Assembly: GCA_022709385.1 (NCBI GenBank)
Contig: JAKLIX010000001.1
Location: 186,001 to 250,000, forward strand
Reading direction: 5' to 3'
Length of the DNA: 64,000 nucleotides
DNA from: Bacteroidota bacterium
Lineage (GTDB): Bacteria; Bacteroidota; Bacteroidia; Bacteroidales; CAIXZF01
Shown: piece after piece, positions 8,179 through 17,820 of the stretch
Layout of the letters: every line of letters starts with the position of its first letter
How positions within the stretch are numbered: the first letter of the stretch is position 1
Notes under the pieces: model-generated
Seen by the model: only the letters and a program-made list of their open reading frames with translations
Told to the model about the DNA's origin: nothing
The model's database searches: none
Position numbers and translations under genes: made by a program

Positions 8179-9522
8179 ATGGAAACGAAAAAGGAAATCA
8201 GACAGCTGTTGTGGATCCTGGCAATATTTGCCGCGGCATTTTTTTTACCGGTCGAAAGCGCCAGGTTTTCTGTGGCGGTGGATGCCAGTCTCGACCTGGT
8301 GAAATGGTATGCCCGCGAACATGTGGTGTTATGCCTGTTACCGGCATTTTTCATTGCGGGGGTAATCTCGGTTTTTGTAAGTCAGGGATCTGTCCTGCGG
8401 TATTTTGGAGCGAATGCAAAAAAATGGCTTGCCTACAGCGTTGCAGCGGTTTCAGGCACCATACTGGCAGTTTGTTCCTGTACCATCCTCCCCTTATTTT
8501 CAAGCATACATAAAAGAGGTGCCGGACTCGGTCCCGCCATTGCATTTCTGTATTCCGGTCCGGCCATTAATATTCTGGCCATCATTCTGACAGCACGTAT
8601 CCTGGGCTTTGAGATGGGTGTTGCCAGAACGCTGGGAGCGGTACTTTTCAGCATCATCATCGGATCGGCCATGTCATTGATATATTGGAAAGAAGAAAGA
8701 ATAAAAAAAGCAGAACAGATGAATGTCGCCATGATGGATGAAAAACGTCCGCTATGGCAGACTTCCTTTCATTTTTTCACCCTGGTGCTGATACTGGTCT
8801 TTGCCAACTGGGGCAGCCCCGGTTCAGGGGAGACAGCCGGTGCCTGGTATTATATCTGGGCTTATAAATGGTACATCACAGGTTTTTTCAGTTTGTTCCT
8901 GATATTTTCACTGATCTTCATTCTGAAAATTAACTGGAAACAGGTGGCCGGTGCAGTCATTTTTGTAGGCATTACGGCACTAATTGCCACAAATTATCTT
9001 GCCGGTAACAAACTTGCACCCCTGCTTCCCATGCTGGCAGGAGTGTTTGCTTTGAGTTATATCACCCTGAAAGATAAAAACCATCCCGACAACAGGGAAT
9101 GGACGCTGTCGAGCTGGGGATTTGCAAAGCAGATTCTGCCATTGCTTGCTATCGGGGTTGTAACGGCGGGATTTCTGCTGGGCTCGGTACATGACGGAAC
9201 AAGCATCGCCGGAATTATTCCGGCTCATTGGATCCAAAATCTAGTTGGCGGTAATTCACTGTTTTCCAATTTATTCGCCAGTGTCGTCGGGGCATTTATG
9301 TATTTTGCAACCCTGACGGAAGTACCGATACTGCAAGGCCTGATCGCCTCAGGTATGGGGAAAGGACCGGCTTTGGCCCTGTTGTTGGCAGGTCCTTCAC
9401 TTTCACTGCCCAATATGTTGGTGATCAGGGGAGTGCTGGGAACACAAAAAACGATCGTCTATGTAAGTCTCGTGATCATAATGGCAACCGTAAGCGGTAT
9501 TATTTATGGTTCCGTTTTATAA
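8179..9522 (+). CDS. YraQ/ArsP-type permease (DUF318)
   Basis: A 447-residue protein with about ten membrane helices and the internal duplication typical of this family. The first half contains AVCSCTILPLFSSI and AFLYSGPAINILA; the second repeats it as FATLTEVPILQGLIASG and LLLAGPSLSLPNML. The CSC motif is the feature that ArsP exporters of trivalent organoarsenicals use to bind metalloid. The ATG at 8179 is preferred to a TTG at 8164 that would overlap arsG. It follows arsG by 11 nt and overlaps the porin start, so it is mid-operon. Methylarsenite or aromatic As(III) export is the likely role. Confidence 0.82.
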   Translation: METKKEIRQLLWILAIFAAAFFLPVESARFSVAVDASLDLVKWYAREHVVLCLLPAFFIAGVISVFVSQGSVLRYFGANAKKWLAYSVAAVSGTILAVCSCTILPLFSSIHKRGAGLGPAIAFLYSGPAINILAIILTARILGFEMGVARTLGAVLFSIIIGSAMSLIYWKEERIKKAEQMNVAMMDEKRPLWQTSFHFFTLVLILVFANWGSPGSGETAGAWYYIWAYKWYITGFFSLFLIFSLIFILKINWKQVAGAVIFVGITALIATNYLAGNKLAPLLPMLAGVFALSYITLKDKNHPDNREWTLSSWGFAKQILPLLAIGVVTAGFLLGSVHDGTSIAGIIPAHWIQNLVGGNSLFSNLFASVVGAFMYFATLTEVPILQGLIASGMGKGPALALLLAGPSLSLPNMLVIRGVLGTQKTIVYVSLVIIMATVSGIIYGSVL

Positions 9523-10621
9523 ACGTCAGTGCCATCCAAAAAGGATGTTTCATATGACCCTGGTCTTCGGGATCCTGATTAGCGGGTTTTCAAGTGGCCG
9601 CCTGGTGGCTGAGAGTGATACGTCTTTCACCCCGGGAGGAAAAGTCATCACACAGGTATTTAACCGGACTTTACTTGAAATACGGGATGCCGGTACCAGA
9701 TATGGTATGTACATCAACAGGGCACACTTTGGATATCAGCAACAGTTTTCTCCTGAATGGTCAGGAACGATTGTTATTGATGCCGGCCGGCCTACTGTTT
9801 TTGGGAACCTGACGAGCATTGACTCTTCTGGTAAGGGGAATCCGCTGTCGTACTCTTATAAGGAAGGCAGTTATTATACGATGTCGCTTAAGTTCTCCTT
9901 CCTTGAATACAAAATTTCACAACAGTTTAAAATACAGGCTGGCGGAATCCTTCAAAATCACTATATCACCCAGGAAAAAATATGGGGTTATCGTTATGTT
10001 ATGGAGACCTTTCAGGATAGGTACTTTGGGACTCCGAGCGGCGATCTGGGGATTATTGCTTATTATTCACCTTCATCCTTTCTTGCTGTTGATCTGGCAG
10101 TTACCAATGGCGAAGGTTTCCGGTTGACCCAGGATCAAAGCGGAGCAGTGAAAATTGCGTCGGGAGTCGACCTGAAACCATTCCAGGACGCAATTATCAG
10201 GATATATTATGATCACACGGCATCGGGTGATTCCAGTAAAACGGCCTCGCAGCAACTTGTTTCAGTTTTAGCAGCTTACCACTTGCCCGGCCGGTTCAGG
10301 CTGGGAGCTGAGTATAACCACCATTTCAATCACGGATGCCAGGAAAAATGTGCGCTGTATGGTATTTCAATGTACGGATCTGTATATTCCGGAGAGAAGA
10401 CAGCATTGTTCCTTCGTTACGACAGGCTCAGGTCAAATAAAACCAATGGCTCAGACCAATACTGGAATATTGAAAAAGACGGTGAAGCATTTGTGGGCGG
10501 CATCCATTACCAAGCAGTCCGCAACATCTCCCTGTCATTGAGCTACCAGGGTTGGAAACCCCTTGATAATCAGTATGCGTACTCGTCAATATTTGCTTTT
10601 TGTTTTGAATACAAATTTTGA
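9506..10621 (+). CDS. Outer-membrane porin-like beta-barrel
   Basis: A 371-residue secreted protein with signal peptide (hydrophobic run MTLVFGILISGFSSG). Alternating aromatic/hydrophobic beta strands continue to the C terminus FCFEYKF, the Phe-ending last strand expected of an outer-membrane barrel. The ATG at 9506 overlaps the permease by 17 nt; one at 9545 would also work but lacks the basic N-region. Its place in the arsenical operon suggests an outer-membrane route paired with the inner-membrane permeases. It has two cysteines (GCQEKC) in a surface loop, which is uncommon in porins. The substrate is unknown. Confidence 0.75.
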   Translation: MVPFYKRQCHPKRMFHMTLVFGILISGFSSGRLVAESDTSFTPGGKVITQVFNRTLLEIRDAGTRYGMYINRAHFGYQQQFSPEWSGTIVIDAGRPTVFGNLTSIDSSGKGNPLSYSYKEGSYYTMSLKFSFLEYKISQQFKIQAGGILQNHYITQEKIWGYRYVMETFQDRYFGTPSGDLGIIAYYSPSSFLAVDLAVTNGEGFRLTQDQSGAVKIASGVDLKPFQDAIIRIYYDHTASGDSSKTASQQLVSVLAAYHLPGRFRLGAEYNHHFNHGCQEKCALYGISMYGSVYSGEKTALFLRYDRLRSNKTNGSDQYWNIEKDGEAFVGGIHYQAVRNISLSLSYQGWKPLDNQYAYSSIFAFCFEYKF

Positions 10622-10627
10622 GAATCA

Positions 10628-11062
10628 ATGCCATCGAACAAGAATTCAGTTTCCAAAACAAGGGGCAGCATCATTCAGGGCATACTTTGCCTGACCCCTA
10701 ATGATGTCCGGAATCTGGAGGAGGATTTTGTACTTGTCGATACACGGCCTGATTATGAAAGAGCAGTGAAATGCTTTTGCGTGGCACGTGAGGTCCATCT
10801 TCCCAGGGACAGGTTCCGGAATGAATATATGCAACTTCCCCGCGAACAGTTTTATATTCTGGCCGATGAGGTGGGATTGTACACACGTGAACTTGCATCT
10901 TTTCTGCAAAGCAATAACTATCCCAGGGTTGCAAGTCTCAGCGGGGGATTTGTTGACTGGGAAAGAGAGGGGTATCCTGTAAGAAAAAACCGGGATGAAC
11001 TCATGACGGGATCTTGTATGTGTACCCTGAAGCCAAAAAAAAGATTCGGAAAAATGCATTAA
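10628..11062 (+). CDS. Rhodanese-like domain protein lacking the catalytic cysteine
   Basis: A 144-residue cytoplasmic protein with a single rhodanese fold: LVDTRPDYERAVKCF (about 36-50), the strand before the active loop (FYILADEVGLYTREL) and a closing SLSGGFVDWEREGYPV. In active sulfurtransferases the loop reads CxxGxR; here it is DEVGLYT, so the persulfide cysteine is replaced by Asp. Other cysteines lie at CFC (about 49-51) and CMC near the C terminus and could carry a thiol or metalloid. It is cotranscribed with the porin and arsenical permeases. A sulfur-transfer or binding role without classical catalysis is inferred. Confidence 0.8.
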   Translation: MPSNKNSVSKTRGSIIQGILCLTPNDVRNLEEDFVLVDTRPDYERAVKCFCVAREVHLPRDRFRNEYMQLPREQFYILADEVGLYTRELASFLQSNNYPRVASLSGGFVDWEREGYPVRKNRDELMTGSCMCTLKPKKRFGKMH

Positions 11063-11070
11063 CCGGTAAA

Positions 11071-11439
11071 ATGAAGCAATATCGTTACTTTAGTTACCTG
11101 TTTCTGCTGTTGGCAGCCGTTCTCAGCGGATTTTCCTGCAGCAAACATTCGGATATCATACCGGAAAACACATCCAATGAGATAAAAATTGACAGTATTA
11201 TTCCTTCTGCCCGCGATCTTCTGGTTTGGCAGCAATGTTCTATCACGGTGTATGCCAGGGGTAACGACTTGGAATACAATTGGAAAACTGATCACGGAAG
11301 TATGGTCGGCCTCGATAGTGTTACGGTCATCTATTGGGGCTGTCCTTCATGCATCGGTACCAATACGGTCAAATGTACTGTTTCAAACAGTACGGGCAGT
11401 GTGTCAGATACTATCATGTTACATGTCAGAAAACAATAA
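11071..11439 (+). CDS. Small lipoprotein with Ig/PKD-like domain
   Basis: The ATG at 11071 opens a lipoprotein signal peptide with lipobox GFSC, giving 122 residues. The mature part is a single beta-sandwich domain resembling PKD/Ig folds (YARGNDLEYNWKTDHGSMVG, CTVSNSTGSVSDTIMLHV). It has two cysteines in WGCPSC, a CxxC-type pair, and a third in KCTVSN. Upstream in-frame codons overlap the rhodanese and were rejected. It lies 8 nt after the rhodanese and 1 nt before the barrel gene, so it is part of the same operon. A periplasmic or surface role accompanying the barrel is inferred; no known function. Confidence 0.7.
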   Translation: MKQYRYFSYLFLLLAAVLSGFSCSKHSDIIPENTSNEIKIDSIIPSARDLLVWQQCSITVYARGNDLEYNWKTDHGSMVGLDSVTVIYWGCPSCIGTNTVKCTVSNSTGSVSDTIMLHVRKQ

Positions 11440-11440
11440 A

Positions 11441-12472
11441 ATGAAATTCCACAGGAAACAGCTTTGCATTTGCAAACCTGCATATACTGGTGTAAGCAGA
11501 CTGTTTTTCCTTTTCCTTTTCTCTTTTTCTTTTTATCTGCCGTCGAAAAAGGCGGCAGCCCAGTGCTGTTCAGCCGGTAATCCGAGTACGATCGGTTTTC
11601 AGCAGGATAAACTGGAACCCAATCAGCTGAAACTTGGTTTGTCGTATAAATACAGTTTTTCCGACCAATACTATCACCTGGACCATGCCGTAGCTGTTCC
11701 GAACGTAAATTTCAACCGATTTCACTTTACCTCCCTGTATTTCAGGTATGGAATTGCACCTAAATTGAATGTCTACGGGGAACTTGGGTATTTTATCGAT
11801 AAAAGTCAATCCGTGTCTGTTCCGGTAAATCATTTGATCAGCGGCAAGGGAATTGGTGACCTTGAATTGAATCTTCAATATGCGCTGTATCAACAAGAGA
11901 ATTCGAACCATCAGGTCAGTATGACCGCCGGGCTGAAAATCCCTGTCGGAGTGTTTGACCAGGTCAGCGACGGGATCGTACTGCCCTTGTCGCTTCAACC
12001 TTCAAACGGCGCATTAAAATACAATGCCGGTCTGATTTACTTCTTCAAAAAGCCTTTTTCAAAATGGAGCTTTGTTGTATCAGGGTCGGCTGATATCACA
12101 ACCAGGATCATTTCCAGGAACTTCTTCTATAAATACGGGAATCTGTATGTCTCCAGTGTTTCAGGTTATTACAGAAACAATTTAAAAACAAGCATCAGTC
12201 TTCAGACCCGTTTTGAATTCAGGGATAAAGATAAACGCGAGAATCACATCCGCGTTGAATCAAGTGGTGGTTTTGCTGTATACGGGAGTATCAAATTTTC
12301 TTACAGGTTTTATAAACTCTGGGAAATCCAGCTTCAGCCGGAATTACCTGTGTATAAATATGTTGACGGATATCAGATTACCAACCGCTTTTCGCTTTTT
12401 ACCGGAGTAACGAAGAAGTTTAATAAATTGCCGAATCCGGTTAAGGCGTTGTTTCCTCCGAAAATGGGATAA
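11441..12472 (+). CDS. Outer-membrane beta-barrel protein with N-terminal CC motif
   Basis: A 343-residue protein starting at ATG 11441 with a long signal peptide (FFLFLFSFSFYL) and a mature N terminus AQCCSAGNPSTIG. The rest alternates beta strands (LKLGLSYKYSFSDQYYHLDHA, VYGELGYF, SVTAGLKIPVGVF-like segments) typical of transporter-type barrels in Bacteroidota. The Cys-Cys just after signal cleavage resembles metal-linked barrels encoded near redox operons. It is last in the arsenical operon; about 230 nt of noncoding sequence follows before arsC. Substrate unknown; channel or assembly roles are both possible. Confidence 0.7.
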   Translation: MKFHRKQLCICKPAYTGVSRLFFLFLFSFSFYLPSKKAAAQCCSAGNPSTIGFQQDKLEPNQLKLGLSYKYSFSDQYYHLDHAVAVPNVNFNRFHFTSLYFRYGIAPKLNVYGELGYFIDKSQSVSVPVNHLISGKGIGDLELNLQYALYQQENSNHQVSMTAGLKIPVGVFDQVSDGIVLPLSLQPSNGALKYNAGLIYFFKKPFSKWSFVVSGSADITTRIISRNFFYKYGNLYVSSVSGYYRNNLKTSISLQTRFEFRDKDKRENHIRVESSGGFAVYGSIKFSYRFYKLWEIQLQPELPVYKYVDGYQITNRFSLFTGVTKKFNKLPNPVKALFPPKMG

Positions 12473-12688
12473 ACCAAGGGATTAACACATGTTTATGAAT
12501 TTTCATTAAAAAGGGTTGGCCACAAACGGAATAATATCGGCATGGAAAGGGTTTTCGAAAAAAATCCGTTCCAGCGGTGTACGAAAATCTCATTCTCTAC
12601 CGGAAGAACACCGGAATGCGATGTGTGTTTCCGGAGTAATCGGAATAAAAGTTAACATTAAGCTAACACAGACAAAAACATGAAGTTA

Positions 12689-12696
12689 TAATTTTG
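12689..12696 (+). promoter_or_regulatory. Possible -7 element of arsC-acr3
   Basis: TAATTTTG matches TAnnTTTG exactly but lies only 5 nt before the arsC ATG, so transcription would start at or beside the start codon. No good -33 box is seen. A weak inverted repeat (GTTAAC / GCTAAC) lies just upstream and may be an operator. Confidence 0.35.
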
Positions 12697-12700
12697 AATC

Positions 12701-13126
12701 ATGAATATACTGATCATTTGTACGGGCAACAGCTGCAGAAGTCAGATGGCCCACGGTTTCCTGAAGGCCATGGATTCTTCCCTGGAAGTGTTTTCTGCCG
12801 GTACTGAACCAGCAGCGAGGGTCAATCCCCATGCAGTGAAGGTCATGAATGAACTTGGACTGGACATCAGTGCACACATGCCGCATCATGTCGATGAGTA
12901 CCTGGAGAAAAGCTGGGATTATGTGATCACGGTTTGCGGGGGAGCAAAGGAAGTCTGCCCTGCCTTTACGGGTAAGGTCACACAGCGGCTTCATATCGGA
13001 TTCGATGATCCGGCCGATGCTATGGGTACGGAGGAGGACGTGTTACCCGTGTACCGGCGGGTCAGGGATGAGATCAGGGAAGGCTTTACGGATTTTTACC
13101 ACAACCATATCAGACAGGTCCGATGA
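12701..13126 (+). CDS. arsC: Arsenate reductase, low-molecular-weight phosphatase type
   Basis: A 141-residue protein of the thioredoxin-coupled (pI258-like) class. The nucleophile is Cys7 in CTGNSCRS, the P-loop of LMW tyrosine phosphatases. Cys79 and Cys86 ([10 protein letters not shown]) form the redox relay that resolves and shuttles the disulfide. A DDP loop (FDDPADAMG, about 101) supplies the general acid. It reduces As(V) to As(III), which the next gene exports. Its stop overlaps the acr3 ATG by 4 nt, so translation is coupled. Electrons probably come from thioredoxin. Confidence 0.93.
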   Translation: MNILIICTGNSCRSQMAHGFLKAMDSSLEVFSAGTEPAARVNPHAVKVMNELGLDISAHMPHHVDEYLEKSWDYVITVCGGAKEVCPAFTGKVTQRLHIGFDDPADAMGTEEDVLPVYRRVRDEIREGFTDFYHNHIRQVR

Positions 13127-14169
13127 GTACCAATCTGAAAAAGCTGTCCTTCATCGACAGGTACCTCACCCTGTGGATTTTTCTGGCCATGTTTGCCGGG
13201 GTAATGGCCGGTCATCTTTATCCAGGCATAGCTCCTTTCTGGGACAATTTCAGTTCCGGGACAACCAACATACCCATTGCCATAGGGCTGATCGTGATGA
13301 TGTATCCTCCGCTTGCCAGGGTGCGGTATGAGGAGTTGGGGGATGTCTTCCGGGATGTACGGGTGCTGAGCCTTTCGCTGGTTCAGAACTGGCTCATCGG
13401 TCCGTTGCTGATGTTTTTCCTGGCAGTCCTTTTTCTGCAGGACTATCCGCATTACATGGCCGGGCTTATCCTGATCGGACTGGCCCGCTGCATCGCCATG
13501 GTGATTGTCTGGAACGACCTGGCCAAAGGCGATCCGGAGTATGCTGCGGGACTGGTGGCCTTTAATTCGGTGTTTCAGGTATTGTTTTTCAGTGTGTATG
13601 CATGGTTTTTTATCACCCTGGTGCCACAGTGGCTTGGATTACAGTCGTTTGTGGTGGACATCACGATAGGCCAGATCGCCGAGAGTGTTTTTATTTACCT
13701 TGGGATCCCCTTTATCGCAGGTTTCCTGACGCGTCTGATACTGTTGCGGTTGAAAGGAAAGAAGTGGTATCACACGAAATTTATTCCCCGGATCAGTCCC
13801 CTGACCCTGGTGGCCCTCCTATTCACCATTTTCGTGATGTTCAGCATGAAAGGGGAATACATCGTCCGCATACCGCTCGATGTGGTCAGGATCGCCATCC
13901 CGCTGGTCATCTATTTCGTCGTGATGTTCTTCGTGTCATTTTTTATGGGAAAGCGGATCAGGGCGGGCTATCCCCGGACCACGACCATTGCCTTTACGGC
14001 AGCTTCCAATAACTTTGAGCTGGCGATAGCCGTGGCCGTAGCCGTTTTCGGGATCAGTTCGGGAGAAGCCTTTGCGGCGGTGATCGGGCCCCTGGTCGAA
14101 GTACCGGTGCTGATCTTCCTGGTTAATGTGTCACTTCGGCTTCAGCGTAAATACTGGCCTGCTTCCTGA
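13123..14169 (+). CDS. acr3: ACR3-family arsenite efflux transporter
   Basis: A 348-residue membrane protein with ten predicted helices. It shows ACR3 landmarks: [18 protein letters not shown] in helix 2, [19 protein letters not shown] with the conserved helix-4 cysteine essential in characterised ACR3 proteins, and the [20 protein letters not shown] signature in helix 9. It exports arsenite (and possibly antimonite) driven by the proton gradient. It overlaps arsC by 4 nt and the convergent PepSY-type gene by 47 nt. Confidence 0.95.
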   Translation: MSTNLKKLSFIDRYLTLWIFLAMFAGVMAGHLYPGIAPFWDNFSSGTTNIPIAIGLIVMMYPPLARVRYEELGDVFRDVRVLSLSLVQNWLIGPLLMFFLAVLFLQDYPHYMAGLILIGLARCIAMVIVWNDLAKGDPEYAAGLVAFNSVFQVLFFSVYAWFFITLVPQWLGLQSFVVDITIGQIAESVFIYLGIPFIAGFLTRLILLRLKGKKWYHTKFIPRISPLTLVALLFTIFVMFSMKGEYIVRIPLDVVRIAIPLVIYFVVMFFVSFFMGKRIRAGYPRTTTIAFTAASNNFELAIAVAVAVFGISSGEAFAAVIGPLVEVPVLIFLVNVSLRLQRKYWPAS

Positions 14170-15727
14170 CCGTCATGGCCGCAGCTGCCCTTTTCTTTTT
14201 TCTTCCATAATACCAGGAGAAGAAACCCGTCACCAGGATGAAAAGAATGCCCAGTCCGAACAAGGGGATCAATAGTATATAGAAATCTCCTATCCACACA
14301 CCGTAAATCCGGCAGGTATGGAATTCAAGGGCAAGGTTCCAGAGCGACATGGGACTTTTTTCGATGATTTCGGACGGCATGGAGGGAAATTCCGAGGAAA
14401 TTCCCCCCTTCGTATTCCGGAACATGGCGCCTTTTCCATAATCAAAAACGACTTCGGTTCCTGAAGGAGTCTGAAGGTAACCGGCCACGGCCAGTCCGCC
14501 GAACGGACTGCCTGATAAAGCTGCAGCGTCAACAACTGCACCATTCACATGATCTCTAAGGATTCTGGTTTGAGGATTCCAGCGGTAAAGTCCGCTGAAA
14601 GACCCGATCAGCCATGATCCCTCGTCGAGGGGTTCGAAAACGTTGATCCCCATCACACTGACAGGCGGCTGAAATGAAAAATATTCGGGTGATCCGCGAA
14701 ATTCAGGGTCAATCCGGAAGATCCCCTCAGAAGTTGCCAGCATAAAATGCCGGCTGCTGTCATCATAGACCAGGTCGCGAAGTTTATCCTGCCAGGGATT
14801 GGGATTGGCCAGGACAGAAAAGGGGATTTTGCCAATCCTGCTGTCACCGATGGCGATCAGCAGGGGAGGACGCAGAAAAATGCCTGTGGCGGCAGTCAGT
14901 ATCAGCAGGAGGATGAGCCAGGAACCCGTGATGTTGTGCCATCGCAGCGACCAGCGGTTGAAACGTTTCCAGCGACTTTTCAGCTTCGCACTCAGGTTTT
15001 TGACCGTATAGGGTGTTACAAAGTAAACCAATCCGGTCAGGGTAAGAAAGATGAACACGAATCCGATAAAATCCACCAGCAGTCGTCCTGCCATGCCATA
15101 AATCTCCCCGGAATGAATCACCCACAGGGTGCGGAAAAGACTCACCCTTCCGTCATCACCCGGAGGAGCGCCGATATGCACCATTTCAAAACGAGGCAGA
15201 CCGGCTCCAACGGATCTCATCAGGTAAGAGCGGGTCATGACCCAGAGCGTACCGCCGCTGAACAGCACCTTCACGACCCGCTTTTCATCTACCGGCAATG
15301 AAACCTCCTGCCATGATCCGGCTTCAGGCACGTAGCGGTACAATCCGAACAGTGTTCCGGCATACAGACCGCCGTCCGCCGTTTTTGCCAGGGAGGAAAT
15401 TTTCCGCTTGTCTATCCCCTCCGGAAAACCCTGGTTAAAATCCTTAAACTTGGTTAAATTGCTGTCGATCAGCCATATTCCTATATTACCATATACAAGC
15501 AGGCTGTCAGGCTTCCAAGATAAACCACCCCTGACTGCTGCCAGATTCCAGTTCTTGTATCGGTAGGTTTCAGGAATAAGCCGGCGTGAAACATCCGCAC
15601 CTGAGAAAAATGATCTGTGATTCAATACAATACCCGAAAGTGAGAATAAAAGAATGAAGACAGACAGGATCAGGGCCGGCCATTTATGCCATTTTTTAAA
15701 CCATTTCTTTTTACCGGCTCTTGACAT
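14123..15727 (-). CDS. PepSY-associated transmembrane protein with periplasmic beta-propeller-like part
   Basis: A 534-residue membrane protein. An N-terminal helix follows the basic start [16 protein letters not shown], two helices lie near the middle, one around [20 protein letters not shown], and a C-terminal helix ends [12 protein letters not shown]. The WHxxTGxW-type segment is the PepSY-associated TM (PiuB-like) feature. Large extracytoplasmic parts contain short beta repeats ([28 protein letters not shown]) like regulator-propeller blades. Family members are linked to iron uptake or flavin/heme reduction at the membrane; no cofactor is proven here. Its 3' end runs 47 nt into acr3 on the other strand. 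Confidence 0.78.
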   Translation of the reverse strand: MSRAGKKKWFKKWHKWPALILSVFILLFSLSGIVLNHRSFFSGADVSRRLIPETYRYKNWNLAAVRGGLSWKPDSLLVYGNIGIWLIDSNLTKFKDFNQGFPEGIDKRKISSLAKTADGGLYAGTLFGLYRYVPEAGSWQEVSLPVDEKRVVKVLFSGGTLWVMTRSYLMRSVGAGLPRFEMVHIGAPPGDDGRVSLFRTLWVIHSGEIYGMAGRLLVDFIGFVFIFLTLTGLVYFVTPYTVKNLSAKLKSRWKRFNRWSLRWHNITGSWLILLLILTAATGIFLRPPLLIAIGDSRIGKIPFSVLANPNPWQDKLRDLVYDDSSRHFMLATSEGIFRIDPEFRGSPEYFSFQPPVSVMGINVFEPLDEGSWLIGSFSGLYRWNPQTRILRDHVNGAVVDAAALSGSPFGGLAVAGYLQTPSGTEVVFDYGKGAMFRNTKGGISSEFPSMPSEIIEKSPMSLWNLALEFHTCRIYGVWIGDFYILLIPLFGLGILFILVTGFFSWYYGRKKKRAAAAMTVRKQASIYAEAEVTH

Positions 15728-15898
15728 TACCTTGAAAATAAGGGGCTTAAAATAAAATTCTATTTAAGTAATTCGGTACTCAAATATACAACAAAAATCA
15801 GCCTTCCTGGTTTCAGGTCTGTTGAAATTTTATCCGCTATGCTTTCAGGATAAGCAGGATGTCGTTTTTCATGCTATTTTTACCGGAAAAAGAGGTTT

Positions 15899-16180
15899 AT
15901 GTTAAAGGTCAATGAATATTTTGACGGCAGGGTAAAATCGATCGCCCTGGAGAATGAGGAGGGAAAGGCAACCATTGGAGTGATGGAAGCAGGGGAGTAT
16001 GAATTCGGGACAGCTACTGAAGAGGAAATGACAGTAGTTTCCGGAAGCATGCGTGTGTTACTGCCCGGGGAAACCCGGTGGCAAACCTTTTCCATGTCGG
16101 AGGTGTTTATTGTGCAGGCGAATCAGACATTCCGCCTGCGGATAGAAAAAGCCTGCGCATATAAATGTATTTACCGCTGA
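15899..16180 (+). CDS. ppnP: Pyrimidine/purine nucleoside phosphorylase (cupin, DUF1255)
   Basis: A 93-residue single-domain cupin. It matches the PpnP/YaiE family along its whole length: MLKVNEYFDGRVKSIALE, GVMEAGEYEFGTATEEEMTVVSG, LPGETRW and the closing VKANQTF-like segment VQANQTFRLRIEKACAYKCIY. PpnP cleaves diverse nucleosides by phosphorolysis, giving base and ribose 1-phosphate. Cytoplasmic. The ATG at 15899 is the natural start. The 3' end overlaps the following lipoprotein start by 16 nt. Confidence 0.93.
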   Translation: MLKVNEYFDGRVKSIALENEEGKATIGVMEAGEYEFGTATEEEMTVVSGSMRVLLPGETRWQTFSMSEVFIVQANQTFRLRIEKACAYKCIYR

Positions 16181-17820
16181 TAAGATTTTCGGGACAGTCC
16201 GCCACGGGCTGTTTTTTTTCTGTTTGTCTGGCATTGCTTCTCATGTTTTCCGGGGGCTGTGTCAAAGAGGACTTTGATTTTTCAAAGTTTGCGGGTCCTG
16301 ATCTGGATCCGGAGCTGGCAGTGCCCCTGGTTCATTCGAAGCTTGGCATTTCGAGGTTGCTGCCTGCGGGTTCGCTGATTGTGGAAGACAGCAACCATTT
16401 GCTTACCCTTGTGTACCAGAAGGAGGTGCTTTCGTTGAGGGCTGAGGATTACATAAATATTTCCGACCAGCATGCGGACTGGGTGAAAGACAATATTGAG
16501 CTGGTGGTTTTGCCGGGGATGGAAGTGACACTTCCATTTAACGAGACCCTTGTGTTTTTTCCGCCGCAAAGCGGTCAAAGAATTGACAGTATGGTGGTGA
16601 AATCTGCCCTGGTGCATGTGAATTTTTCTTCAGACATCAACCATGAAGGCAGCCTCAGGGTCGTCCTTCCGACGGTAAAAAAGGACGGGCAGGTATTTGA
16701 AGCCCTGCTCGGGCATCACTACACCGGATCGCTTCCCGTGACAGGGCAGAACCAACTGGATCTCAGCGGTTATCACATCAGTTTTGTCAATGCCGGAGGG
16801 CAGATTGAGCTACCGGTGTATTTCGAGCTTTTTATTGCAGGCGACAATAATCCAAACCTTTCGCCATACACATTCAGCCTGGATATAGACATCAGCGGGT
16901 TTCGCTTTACCGCCGTTTACGGGTATCTCGGGCAGTTTGAATATCCCTTTTCCGATTCCATTACCCTGAATATTTTCAAGAATAACCTTCAGGGGAAGCT
17001 GCATTTTAGTGATCTGAAGCTGATGGTTTCGACCTCCAATTCGGTGGGCATGCCCATGGAACTGGCTGTGAATGAAATTAAAGCATGGTCTGACCGCATT
17101 CCTCCGGCCATGGTAAACCTGATTGACAATCCGGCTTTTCCCAATCCGCTGGTTTTCCCATCACCGGATATTTCTGAAGCCGGAAGCACTGCCGATACCA
17201 CTTATATTTTTACACCGGTTAATTGTAATCTGAACCAGGCACTGGACATTTCCCCGCAATACCTGTCCTTTTCGCTGCTCGGGAAATCCAATCCTGACGG
17301 CAATCCTGCAGCACAGAATTTCATCCTTGACACCAGCAGGTTCTCGGTGAATGTAAGGCTTGAACTCCCTTTTTTCGGTTCGGTCGAAGGATTTAACTTC
17401 GAAGACACCCTGGATTTCAATTTCAGAGACATTGATCAGGTTCAGGAGTTTGCCTTCCGTATGGTTACGGTGAACCGTTTTCCATTAGACATCAGGGTAC
17501 AAGCCTATTTTGCCGATTCCAGCCTTCAGATACTGGATTCTCTTGTTTACGAAAACGACCCGCATCTGGTGCATGCAGCGCCAGTGGGCGGGCCTCCCGA
17601 TTACAGGATCGTGGATGATCCGCCTGTGCAGGCATACACTTATCTGCCGCAACCCCTGACCAGGGAGAGACTGCAGCGGCTGTCCACATGCAAAAAGATG
17701 ATCCTCAGGGCTGGCCTGAACACCACCGGTCAGGGATTAGTGAAAATCTATGGGGATTACGATCTTGATATCAGGATGGGAGCAAAAGTGCGTTTCACTT
17801 ATTCGACTTCTTCACCATGA
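16165..17820 (+). CDS. Large putative lipoprotein, unknown function
   Basis: A 551-residue protein with an N-terminal signal ending in lipobox FSGGC (Cys32). The mature part begins VKEDFDFSKFAGPDLDPELAVPLVHSKL and is mostly beta strands with repeated FNFEDTLDF / LDIDISGF type segments. This pattern (acidic start, 'PELAVPLVHS') recurs in Bacteroidota lipoproteins of unknown role. It overlaps ppnP by 16 nt and the DUF5723 barrel by 4 nt (ATGA), so the three are probably cotranscribed and the lipoprotein is likely the outer-membrane partner of the barrel. No enzymatic motif is visible. Confidence 0.75.
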   Translation: MYLPLIRFSGQSATGCFFSVCLALLLMFSGGCVKEDFDFSKFAGPDLDPELAVPLVHSKLGISRLLPAGSLIVEDSNHLLTLVYQKEVLSLRAEDYINISDQHADWVKDNIELVVLPGMEVTLPFNETLVFFPPQSGQRIDSMVVKSALVHVNFSSDINHEGSLRVVLPTVKKDGQVFEALLGHHYTGSLPVTGQNQLDLSGYHISFVNAGGQIELPVYFELFIAGDNNPNLSPYTFSLDIDISGFRFTAVYGYLGQFEYPFSDSITLNIFKNNLQGKLHFSDLKLMVSTSNSVGMPMELAVNEIKAWSDRIPPAMVNLIDNPAFPNPLVFPSPDISEAGSTADTTYIFTPVNCNLNQALDISPQYLSFSLLGKSNPDGNPAAQNFILDTSRFSVNVRLELPFFGSVEGFNFEDTLDFNFRDIDQVQEFAFRMVTVNRFPLDIRVQAYFADSSLQILDSLVYENDPHLVHAAPVGGPPDYRIVDDPPVQAYTYLPQPLTRERLQRLSTCKKMILRAGLNTTGQGLVKIYGDYDLDIRMGAKVRFTYSTSSP

